Assembly: GCA_052387815.1 (NCBI GenBank)
Contig: JBQTIU010000122.1
Location: 1-20,488 of the forward strand
DNA from: JBQTIU01 sp052387815
GTDB taxonomy: Bacteria; Pseudomonadota; Alphaproteobacteria; CACIAM-22H2
Direction: 5' to 3'
Length of the DNA: 20,488 nucleotides
Made by a program: the position numbers and the translations under genes. The notes under the pieces are model-generated. The model saw nothing but the letters and a program-made list of their open reading frames with translations, was not told where the DNA came from and did no database searches. Position 1 is the first letter of the stretch; the number at the start of each line of letters is the position of its first letter. This document shows positions 7,775 through 14,449 of the stretch, piece by piece.

Positions 7775-10174
7775 CTATTTGAGGAACGACGGCAGGGCGC
7801 CGGTGTTCGCGCCGCGCCCCGCTGCCCCGGATTTTTGCAGGATCGCGAGCGCCGTCGCCTGCATCCGCCAGCACGGATCGCCGAGCGCGGCCAGCGCCGG
7901 GTCCACGGGGCGCCCGGCCGCGGCCCCGGCAAAGCGCAAGGCGAGGCTGGTCGCCCGCACGCCGCAGCTCGGATGGCGATCGAGGACCGCGAGGCTCGGC
8001 TCGAGCCGGGCCGGCGGCGGGCGCCGATGAGCGAGCGCGGCGGCGATCGTGATGGCGAGCCGAGTCCTGGGGTTGTCCGCCAAGGCGCCTTCCATGCCGG
8101 CCCACAGCTCTTCCGCCACCGCGGGCGATGCGCCCTCGAGCAGGCAGCGCAAAATTTCGCTCAAGGTCCAGACGAGCGTGAAATCGTCGCCGGGCAGGGC
8201 GGCGATGACCCCCCGGAGCGTGCCGGGCAGTCGCGATTTGAGGCGGCTGAAACTTGCGTGGACCGGGGCGGCGGACCCGAACATCGGCGCGGTATCGCCG
8301 AGCCAGTCGGCGACGGTGCGGCCGTCGTCCTCGGCCTCCGGGGCGGTCTGCGGGCAGCTTTGCCCACCCGGGGGCTCGTGGACGACCGCAAGCCCGCCCT
8401 GGGGTCCGCCCAGCCCGGCCGCCGCCGCGGGCGGCAAGAATTCCTCCGCGCCGCGCCGGAAGCTCGATGCGCCTTCATCGTGCAGGAGCAGCCCCAAGGA
8501 CGGCAGGCGGCGCGCCCATTGCGCATGGCCCCAGGCCGGGCCAGGTTGCGCGACGGCGAACGAGTCGGCGCCGCCGCCATCGGCGAGCAGGCCGACGCCG
8601 TTGGCGGTCGCCGTGCCTTGCGCCAGCAGTCCCGCCAGGTAGCGGTCGTTGCCCGAGCGGTCGATCAACAGGCCGAGCGCGAGGTCGAGCCCCATGCCCT
8701 GGCCGACCCCGAAGCCGAGCTCGTAGGCGTCGTCGCCGGCCCCGTCGAACAGCACGCCCACCGCCTCGTGGACCCCGTTGCCCTGCCCGTAGCGGACGGC
8801 GCGGTAGCGATCGTCGCCGGCGCCGTCCCAAAGGAGACCGAGCCCGTAGTAGTAGGCGACGCCCTGGGCGAACATTTCCGCTTCGTAGCGGTCGTCGCCT
8901 TGATCGTCGCGCAGGATGCCGATGCCGCCGGCCAGGCTGGTGCGGAACCCATAGGCCGCGCCCTGGGCATGGCTGCGCCCGCCGCCGCGATCGAAGGCAT
9001 CGGCGAGCCCACCGGCGGCCACGTAAACGTCGTTGCCGGCCACATCCCACAGCAGCCCCAGGCCCGCGGCCATTCCGAACCCCTGCCCGCCGGCCCGGAT
9101 GCGATAGGAATCCTCGCCCGCCAGGTCGACAAGCGCGCCGATGCCCAGCGCCGCCGCGCCCTGGGCGAAAATCCCGGCTTCGTAGACGTCGTTGCCGGCC
9201 AGGTCGATGATGAGCGAGACCCCGGCGATCGCCGCGCCCTGTCCCGCCCCCGGCGAGGAATAGCGGTCGTCGCCAGCCAGATCGACGATCGCCGAAAGGC
9301 CGAAAATGACGACGTCCTGGCCGCTGTAAACGTCGTTCCCGCCGAGATCGAAAATCGCCCGCACGTTGCCGCCGGTCACCGGGGCGAGCTCGTAGCGGTC
9401 GTTGCCGCCGGGATCGATGATGAGGGCCGCATGGCGGCCCTCCGCATCGGGCCCATGCACGTCGTCGCCCGCCGTGCCGATTGCGACGATGCCAAGGGCC
9501 GAGGCGAAGCGGACCGGCGCGGGTGGAAACCAGGACGGCGCGGCGGGGTCGCGCAACCTGGCCGCGAGCCGGCCGGTCGCCGCCACGAACGCCGCCACCG
9601 CCCGGTCGAGGAGCACGGGATCGAGCGTGGCGCCGAGGCGGGCAAGTGCCGCCGCCTCTGGCAGTGCGCCGGTCCGCAAGGTCTCGAGGATCGGCTGCGG
9701 ATCGATCGCGGCGCCGCCCGCGGCGGCGAGAGCCAAGTCCCGGGCCCGGCCCGCTTCGTCAAGATACGCGGCGATGACGGCGGCCAGGGGCCCGGCAACG
9801 CCGGGCCCGGGAACCGCGGCGGGAATTTGCGCGCCCCCCAAGCGCGCCGGCTCCGGCGTCGAGCTGGTGTCCGCCAGGCGCTTGATCCCGGCCGGCACCA
9901 ATCGCTCGAACAAGGCGGCGACGCGCGCGGCTTCGAGCGGCGAGCCCAACAACTCGCGCACGACCGGATGGCTCAAGCGCGGGGGCGGCGCCTCGTGGCG
10001 CAAGACGTTGTCGATGGTCGTGAGCGCGTCGGGCCCGAGCCCGCGGCGGATCAGGATTTCGTGGACCGCGGCGTCGATATCGGCTGCGGCGGCCGGCGCC
10101 CCGGCAGCCAACGCGGCCGCGAGCAGGATGGACCTCGCCTGCCGGCCGCTCACGCCCGTGCGACCAGCCCGCAT
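7775..10174 (-). CDS. Exported G-[ND]-D-x-Y repeat protein
   Basis: A 799-residue exported protein of unknown function. A signal peptide occupies residues 1 to about 31: Arg-rich start, ILLAAALAAGAPAAA core, cut before DIDAA. Residues 32-245 are helical and Ala rich. From about 250 to 545 there are eleven to twelve repeats of 22-27 residues (one longer), each built as [IL]-x-D-x-x-G-[ND]-D-x-Y, then a loop often containing A-Q-G, then G-x-G-L. This suggests a stacked beta structure with acidic, possibly calcium-binding turns; it resembles but is not the RTX nonapeptide. The last 150 residues look alpha-helical with HEAT-like units. Fewer than about six lysines are present. The ATG at 10174 overlaps the methyltransferase gene by 25 bases; a GTG at 10153 overlapping its TGA by four bases is an equally possible start. 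The family occurs as uncharacterised exported proteins. Confidence 0.8.
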   Translation of the reverse strand: MRAGRTGVSGRQARSILLAAALAAGAPAAAADIDAAVHEILIRRGLGPDALTTIDNVLRHEAPPPRLSHPVVRELLGSPLEAARVAALFERLVPAGIKRLADTSSTPEPARLGGAQIPAAVPGPGVAGPLAAVIAAYLDEAGRARDLALAAAGGAAIDPQPILETLRTGALPEAAALARLGATLDPVLLDRAVAAFVAATGRLAARLRDPAAPSWFPPAPVRFASALGIVAIGTAGDDVHGPDAEGRHAALIIDPGGNDRYELAPVTGGNVRAIFDLGGNDVYSGQDVVIFGLSAIVDLAGDDRYSSPGAGQGAAIAGVSLIIDLAGNDVYEAGIFAQGAAALGIGALVDLAGEDSYRIRAGGQGFGMAAGLGLLWDVAGNDVYVAAGGLADAFDRGGGRSHAQGAAYGFRTSLAGGIGILRDDQGDDRYEAEMFAQGVAYYYGLGLLWDGAGDDRYRAVRYGQGNGVHEAVGVLFDGAGDDAYELGFGVGQGMGLDLALGLLIDRSGNDRYLAGLLAQGTATANGVGLLADGGGADSFAVAQPGPAWGHAQWARRLPSLGLLLHDEGASSFRRGAEEFLPPAAAAGLGGPQGGLAVVHEPPGGQSCPQTAPEAEDDGRTVADWLGDTAPMFGSAAPVHASFSRLKSRLPGTLRGVIAALPGDDFTLVWTLSEILRCLLEGASPAVAEELWAGMEGALADNPRTRLAITIAAALAHRRPPPARLEPSLAVLDRHPSCGVRATSLALRFAGAAAGRPVDPALAALGDPCWRMQATALAILQKSGAAGRGANTGALPSFLK

Positions 10175-11721
10175 TCGATGAGCTTGACGAGGCGCGGCCC
10201 GAGAACGGAATCGACCGCCGGCCGGATCATGGCGATATTGGCCTCGCGGCCCTGGACCGGGCCCTTGTCGGTCGACAAGGACCGGTTGGCCTTGGCGAGA
10301 AACGACCACGCCCACTCGGGCGCTTCCTCGGCGCTCGCATTGGCGAGCGCGAGGATGGCGAGACCGTCGATCATCGGCAGCGAGATGCCGTTTCCGACCA
10401 CCGGCGAGGCGAGGTTGAACGGCTCGTTGGTGAACATCCGCGTCTCGAGGAGGACGCGGTTGAGCGGCACCGGGATGGTAAGCCGGGCGGCTGAGCCGTC
10501 GGCGGCCGGGGGCGCGCCGCGCGCGCAGGCGGCGAACTGGCCGCCGGCGACCAGCGACTTGACGCCTTCCAGGATGTCCGCCGGCGTATATGCCTTGAGC
10601 GTTTCCTCGCCTTCGAGCTCGGCCAGCGACCAGGCGCCGCGCGCCAGCCGGTCGATGAGGGCCGGGTAGATCGGCCCTTGCAGGTTGAGCTCCCCGCCGG
10701 CGAGCGTGATCTTGGTGAGGAGGACGTCGCGGAGGAGCGCGGTTCCGAAATGCATGTGCTCGTACAAAAAGCGGCGGTCGGCCTCGGGATGCTGGGGCCC
10801 GCTGGGCTTGACGTAGATGTCGCGCCGGAACTGCGCATTGAGCACGAAGTCGCGGTGGGTTTCGTAGACCACCCGGTCGGGCGCCGTCTTGATGATGTCC
10901 TGGAAGGCGGCGGGGATCGTGAGGTCGCGGTAGTTCATCGACACCGGAGAGTTGCCGGCGAACACCAGGCCCGCCGCGCGCAAGTCGCGCGCGACGTCGC
11001 CGAAATACATCGGGTTCCAGTTGGCGTTGAAGTATTCATGCGCGACGTAGTTGATCGGCCGTTTCTCGATGAAATCCAGCATCCCGCCCGCCGACGGGTT
11101 GTCGGTGAAATACTTGGCCTTCTTGTCGCGCAGGAACTTGAGGTAGGCCAGGCCCTGCTTGGCTTTGTCGACGCTGTTCAAGTTCATGGGCGCCGTGAAC
11201 GCCAGCATGATCTCGCGCAAGGGGGCGAGCGCCGCCCAGCCCGGGAAGGCGTTGTAGCTCACATAGGCGACGCCGCCGGCTTTGAGCTTGCGCTTGAGGA
11301 AATCGACGATCGCCTGGCGAACCTCCCGGCTCACCCAGGTATAGACGCCGTGCAGCGTCACGAAGTCGAAATCGGGGAGATCGACGCCGTCGAGATCGGT
11401 GAAGCTCTTGTCGATGAAGGTGGCGTTGCTCAACTGGCCCTGCGCGGCCATGGCGCGCGAGTTGCGGACATGCTCGGGATTGAAATCGACGCCGAAGAAG
11501 CGCCCGTTATCGTATGCGGCCGCCAGCGTGTTGAGGGTCAGGCCCTGGCCCGAGCCGAGCTCGCAACAGGTGAACGCCTGGTCGAGGCGCGGCGTCATCC
11601 AGCCGTTGAGCGCCGCGATGTAGTTCATGTGGGCCGGCGACTGCTCGCCGTAGAACCCGGCGGTGTAGGGCACGTCGGTGAGATAGTCCTGGGTAACAAC
11701 GGTGCGATAGTCCTGGACCAT
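10150..11721 (-). CDS. PKMT-like class I SAM methyltransferase, copy 1
   Basis: A 523-residue protein with a SAM-binding Rossmann fold followed by the methyltransferase regulatory domain and a C-terminal region, the arrangement of rickettsial outer-membrane-protein lysine methyltransferases (PKMT1/2). Motif I is E-L-G-S-G-Q-G at 54-60, and the acidic end of strand 2 is D79. The VDLPDFDFVTLHGVY block and S-Y-N-A-F-P-G-W are family hallmarks. It is clearly paralogous to the gene just upstream. The ATG at 11721 is chosen because the protein aligns from there; the open frame continuing upstream only reads through palindromes into the neighbouring gene. The N-terminus has a short tandem (QDYRTVVT, QDYLTDVP) giving about ten residues more than the paralogue. 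The gene overlaps the exported repeat protein gene. Protein methylation is inferred from relatives; the substrate is unknown. Confidence 0.85.
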   Translation of the reverse strand: MVQDYRTVVTQDYLTDVPYTAGFYGEQSPAHMNYIAALNGWMTPRLDQAFTCCELGSGQGLTLNTLAAAYDNGRFFGVDFNPEHVRNSRAMAAQGQLSNATFIDKSFTDLDGVDLPDFDFVTLHGVYTWVSREVRQAIVDFLKRKLKAGGVAYVSYNAFPGWAALAPLREIMLAFTAPMNLNSVDKAKQGLAYLKFLRDKKAKYFTDNPSAGGMLDFIEKRPINYVAHEYFNANWNPMYFGDVARDLRAAGLVFAGNSPVSMNYRDLTIPAAFQDIIKTAPDRVVYETHRDFVLNAQFRRDIYVKPSGPQHPEADRRFLYEHMHFGTALLRDVLLTKITLAGGELNLQGPIYPALIDRLARGAWSLAELEGEETLKAYTPADILEGVKSLVAGGQFAACARGAPPAADGSAARLTIPVPLNRVLLETRMFTNEPFNLASPVVGNGISLPMIDGLAILALANASAEEAPEWAWSFLAKANRSLSTDKGPVQGREANIAMIRPAVDSVLGPRLVKLIECGLVARA

Positions 11722-11748
11722 GGATCCTGCTTCCCCTGGGCTGCATCT

Positions 11749-11875
11749 GGGGCGGGTTATAAACCCGCCCCTACGGCAGGCCAACGTCGTTGCCCCTGTA
11801 GGGGCGGGTTTGAAACCCACCCCTACGAACGGACGGTCCCGTTTCCCGTGTGGGGGCGGGTTTATAACCCGCCCC
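11749..11875. repeat. Three palindromes between the methyltransferase paralogues
   Basis: Three GGGGCGGG-type palindromes lie at 11749-11771, 11798-11826 and 11852-11875. The first is in opposite orientation to the third: its centre reads TTATAAA instead of TTTATAA, and its CTACG edge follows rather than precedes. The second has a TTTGAAA centre, both GTAG and CTAC edges, and a one-base arm mismatch. Together they occupy nearly the whole gap between the two methyltransferase genes. They may reduce read-through or stabilise message ends. Confidence 0.88.
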
Positions 11876-11891
11876 GACAATATACGCCCGC

Positions 11892-13439
11892 TCAGGCCGG
11901 GGCGACCAGCCCGCACTCGACGAGCTTGGCAAGCGCCGGCCCGCGCACGCGCTCGACCGCCTCGCCGAGCGCGGCCAAATGGGCCTCGCGACCGTCGAGC
12001 GCGACTTGCCCGTGCATCAGGGTGCGTTGGGAGCGCTGCAAATGCAGCCACGCCCACTCGGGGGCCTCCTTGGCCGGGGCGTTGGCGAGCCCTAGCATGG
12101 CGAGCCCATCGATGAGGGACACCGGCACCCCGTTGCCGGCCACCGGCGAGGCAAGGTAGAGCTCCTCGCTCGCCAGTCCGGCGCCCTCGAGGAGGGCCCG
12201 GTTCAAGGGCAGCGGGATCTTGAGCCGGTTGGCCGGCAATCGCGCCAGCGCCGCCGCCGCCCGCGCGCAAGGGCCGAACTGGCCGCCCACGACCAGCATC
12301 TTGACGGCGTCGAAAATTTCCTTGGGCGCGAAGGCCTTGAGCCGCGGATCGGCTTCGATCTCGGCGAGCGGGCGCACCCCCTCGGCCATCGCCTCGATGA
12401 GCGGCCGGTAGATCGGCCCTTCGAGGTTGATCTCGCCGCCGTCGAGGGCGAGCTTGGTCTTGAGCGCCTCGCGCCCCTGCGTGGTCCCGAACTGCATGGC
12501 CTCGAACAGCGAACGGCGCGCGCCCTCGGGCACCGTTTCCGCCCCCGGTTTCACGAAGATGTCGCGCCGGAACCGCGCGTTGAGCACGAAGTCGCGGTGG
12601 GATTCGAGCACCCCGCGGCCGGGCGCCGTGCGGAAGATCGGCTGGAAATCGGCCGGGATGGTGAATTCCGGGTAGTTCAACGCCAGCGTGGCGTTGCCGC
12701 AGAACAGCACGCCCGCCGCCCCGAGTTCACGCGCGACTTCAGCAAAATACATGGGGTTCCATTCCGGGGTCAGGTACTCGTGGGCGACGTAGTTGACGGG
12801 CAGGCCCAGGATCAGGTCGAGCATCGCGCCGGCCTGCGGGTGGTCGGTGAAATACTTGGCCTTGCGGTCGCGCAGGAACTGGAGATAGACGAGGCCGGTC
12901 TTGGCCCGTTCGATGGGGTTGTGCACCAGCGTCGGGGTCGCCGCCACCATCATCCGCCGCAAGGGCTCGAGGCCGGCCCAGCCGGGGAGCGCATTGTAGC
13001 TGACGTAGGCGCCGCCGCCGATCTTGAGCTTGCGGGCGAGGAACCCGACGATCGCCTGGCGCGTCGATTCGCTCACCCAGGAATAGACGCCGTGCAGGGT
13101 GACGAAATCGAAATCGGGGAGATCGACGGCATCGAGCTCGGCGATCGGCCGCTCGATGAAGGTGACGTTGGAAAGCCGGCCGGCCTCCGCCATCGCGCGC
13201 GCGTTCTTGATATGCTCCGGGTTGATGTCGACGCCGTAAAAGCGTCCTTGCGGGTAGGCGGCGGCGAGGGTGTTGGCGGTCAGCCCCTGGCCCGAGCCGA
13301 GCTCGCAATAGGTGAAGCCGTCATCGAGCGGGCGCGGCGCCACGCCGTTGAGCGCCATCACGTAGTTGACGTGGACGGGCGCCTGTTCGCCGTAGAACTG
13401 GGCGAGGTAGGGAATTTCAGTGAGGTAGTCCTGGGCCAT
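11892..13439 (-). CDS. PKMT-like class I SAM methyltransferase, copy 2
   Basis: A 515-residue paralogue of the downstream methyltransferase with the same order of parts. The SAM-binding motif I is E-L-G-S-G-Q-G at 46-52 and D71 ends strand 2. The block VDLPDFDFVTLHGVYSWVS (about 105-123) and S-Y-N-A-L-P-G-W (147-154) follow. The regulatory domain then contains KAKYFTDHP, Y-V-A-H-E-Y-L and W-N-P-M-Y-F, all shared with copy 1. The C-terminus ends KLVECGLVAPA, against KLIECGLVARA in copy 1. The ATG at 13439 is taken as start; a TTG two codons upstream is possible. No clear Shine-Dalgarno is seen. By analogy with Rickettsia PKMT1/PKMT2, a matched pair could give different methylation states of a surface protein's lysines, but that is inference. 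Confidence 0.85.
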   Translation of the reverse strand: MAQDYLTEIPYLAQFYGEQAPVHVNYVMALNGVAPRPLDDGFTYCELGSGQGLTANTLAAAYPQGRFYGVDINPEHIKNARAMAEAGRLSNVTFIERPIAELDAVDLPDFDFVTLHGVYSWVSESTRQAIVGFLARKLKIGGGAYVSYNALPGWAGLEPLRRMMVAATPTLVHNPIERAKTGLVYLQFLRDRKAKYFTDHPQAGAMLDLILGLPVNYVAHEYLTPEWNPMYFAEVARELGAAGVLFCGNATLALNYPEFTIPADFQPIFRTAPGRGVLESHRDFVLNARFRRDIFVKPGAETVPEGARRSLFEAMQFGTTQGREALKTKLALDGGEINLEGPIYRPLIEAMAEGVRPLAEIEADPRLKAFAPKEIFDAVKMLVVGGQFGPCARAAAALARLPANRLKIPLPLNRALLEGAGLASEELYLASPVAGNGVPVSLIDGLAMLGLANAPAKEAPEWAWLHLQRSQRTLMHGQVALDGREAHLAALGEAVERVRGPALAKLVECGLVAPA

Positions 13440-13622
13440 GGGCAAGCGAGGGCGTTATATCAGGTCTGGCAAGTCGCGAGGCATTCGAGGGTCGAGAATA
13501 TTACCGCCCACACCCCCAGCGCCTCAAAGGCGCACGACCATGGAAGAAAATCTCGGGCATCGCGGCCATGTCCCCCCTACAAGACACATCCTTGGATACG
13601 TCGGCTCGAATCATTGTGACTC

Positions 13623-13631
13623 TGGTATAAT
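13623..13631 (+). promoter_or_regulatory. Extended -10 promoter of the MNT/HEPN operon
   Basis: TGGTATAAT is a perfect extended -10 element (TG-N-TATAAT). There is no good -35 at the right distance, which extended -10 promoters tolerate. Transcription would start near 13638. An imperfect inverted repeat (GAATCA, three bases, TGACTC) at 13608-13622 lies directly upstream and might be a regulatory site. The rest of 13440-13607, between the divergent methyltransferase and this operon, shows only a weak GCGCC/GGCGC hairpin at 13519-13533. Confidence 0.65.
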
Positions 13632-13670
13632 CGGCTCATGGCCAGCGGCGCTGAGCGCGTCGAGGTCATT

Positions 13671-13675
13671 GGGGA
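13671..13675 (+). promoter_or_regulatory. Ribosome binding site deciding the MNT start
   Basis: GGGGA four bases ahead of the ATG at 13680. The only earlier ATG (13638) coincides with the expected transcription start and would need leaderless translation, so this site favours the shorter protein. Spacing is slightly short. Confidence 0.5.
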
Positions 13676-13679
13676 ACTC

Positions 13680-14009
13680 ATGATCGCCACTGCCGAAGAT
13701 CCGGTGATCGAAGAAATCGTGCGGCGGCTCGTCGCGGCGATCGACCCGGACAAGATCGTGTTGTTCGGGAGCCGGGCGGGGGGCCGGGCTCGGCCCGGCA
13801 GCGATATCGATTTGCTCATCGTCAAGCACACGGACCAACCGCGCGCCAGGGCCCTGCAGAGCGCCTATCGCGCGCTCCGCGGCATTTTCATGCCGACGGA
13901 TCTCTTGTGGTACACGCCGGCCGAAATCGCCGACTGGAGCCAAGTCACAAGCTTTATCGCCACGCGCGTGCTCCGCGAGGGCCGAGTGCTGTATGAAAAG
14001 CAGCCATGA
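13680..14009 (+). CDS. MNT-type minimal nucleotidyltransferase
   Basis: A 109-residue minimal nucleotidyltransferase of the DNA polymerase beta superfamily, the usual antitoxin partner of HEPN proteins. Characterised MntA members AMPylate or oligo-adenylate their HEPN toxin. The nucleotide-binding G30-S31-R-A loop, the metal-binding D42-I-D44 pair and a third acidic residue at D74 (M-P-T-D-L-L) are all present, so it looks catalytically competent. I start at the ATG at 13680, with a GGGGA site; the 14-residue longer form from 13638 is an alternative. The HEPN gene overlaps its end by 17 bases, indicating one operon. Confidence 0.85.
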   Translation: MIATAEDPVIEEIVRRLVAAIDPDKIVLFGSRAGGRARPGSDIDLLIVKHTDQPRARALQSAYRALRGIFMPTDLLWYTPAEIADWSQVTSFIATRVLREGRVLYEKQP

Positions 14010-14397
14010 TCTTGCAAACCTGCTGCTTCGCAAGGCCGGCCAGGACCGGGCGGCCGCGGAAAAGCTGACCACTCTCGGAGGCCCGTTCGGCCCCGCCTGC
14101 TTTCATATGCAGCAGGCGGCCGAAAAATATCTGAAGGCCTTGCTCGCCCATCGTGGGGTCGAGTACCCCCACACGCACGATCTCGGCGTGCTGCTCGATA
14201 TGTGCTGCCGGATCGCAGGTGACCTCGAGCGGTTGCGCGACGAAATCGTAACGCTGCAACCGTATTCGGTTCAGATGCGGTATGACGACATCGCCGAGCC
14301 CGAGGCGCGCGAGGCGCGCGCCGGCCTCGGTGTCGTAACCGTTGTCCGGGAGGCCGTCGTTCGGCTCATGCCGCCAGGTACGGCCGACCGCACGTGA
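13993..14397 (+). CDS. HEPN-domain protein (toxin-like partner of MNT)
   Basis: A 134-residue four-helix HEPN-domain protein. The typical core is visible: F-H-M-Q-Q-A-A-E-K-Y-L-K-A-L-L (about 37-51), then T-H-D-L (61-64), and M-R-Y-D near 95-98 where related proteins have RYP. The canonical RNase motif of HepT toxins (R-x4-6-H with an adjacent Tyr in a helix) is not seen at its usual place; an R54-x5-H60 match falls in the loop before THDL. The protein therefore belongs to the PF05168-like subgroup whose ribonuclease activity is uncertain. It overlaps the MNT gene by 17 bases. Whether the pair is a working toxin-antitoxin module or a nucleotide-sensing pair cannot be told from sequence. Confidence 0.82.
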   Translation: MKSSHDLANLLLRKAGQDRAAAEKLTTLGGPFGPACFHMQQAAEKYLKALLAHRGVEYPHTHDLGVLLDMCCRIAGDLERLRDEIVTLQPYSVQMRYDDIAEPEAREARAGLGVVTVVREAVVRLMPPGTADRT

Positions 14398-14406
14398 AGC
14401 CGCGCA

Positions 14407-14435
14407 AGCCCAGGCCGCGGCAGCCCAGGCCGCGG
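14407..14435. repeat. Short GC-rich direct repeat between convergent genes
   Basis: AGCCCAGGCCGCGG occurs twice with a 15-bp period in the 52-base gap between the convergent HEPN and dctM genes. It contains CCGCGG palindromes and could fold, but there is no T-tract to mark a terminator. Confidence 0.55.
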
Positions 14436-14449
14436 CCGCGACGCCAACC

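Noticed and set aside
8550..9430. RTX toxin repeats
   Set aside because: The repeat is 22-27 residues with G-[ND]-D-x-Y, not the GGxGxDxUx nonapeptide, and the protein has an N-terminal signal peptide rather than a type I secretion layout.
7232..10669. Very long plus-strand open frame (1145 codons)
   Set aside because: It is antisense to the repeat protein, antitoxin and methyltransferase genes. Its translation is Arg/Gly/Pro/Ala rich without domains, as expected of a high-GC shadow frame.
11722..12270. Upstream extension of methyltransferase copy 1 by 183 codons
   Set aside because: It reads through three palindromes and antisense-shifted through the neighbouring gene. The paralogue aligns from the ATG at 11721.
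13438..13683. Plus-strand 81-codon frame before the MNT gene
   Set aside because: It spans the promoter and the MNT start in another frame, with no recognisable composition or ribosome site.
14145..14175. R-x5-H match in the HEPN protein as a catalytic RNase motif
   Set aside because: It lies in the loop ahead of the THDL element, not in the helix where the HepT motif is found, and lacks the following Tyr; probably chance.
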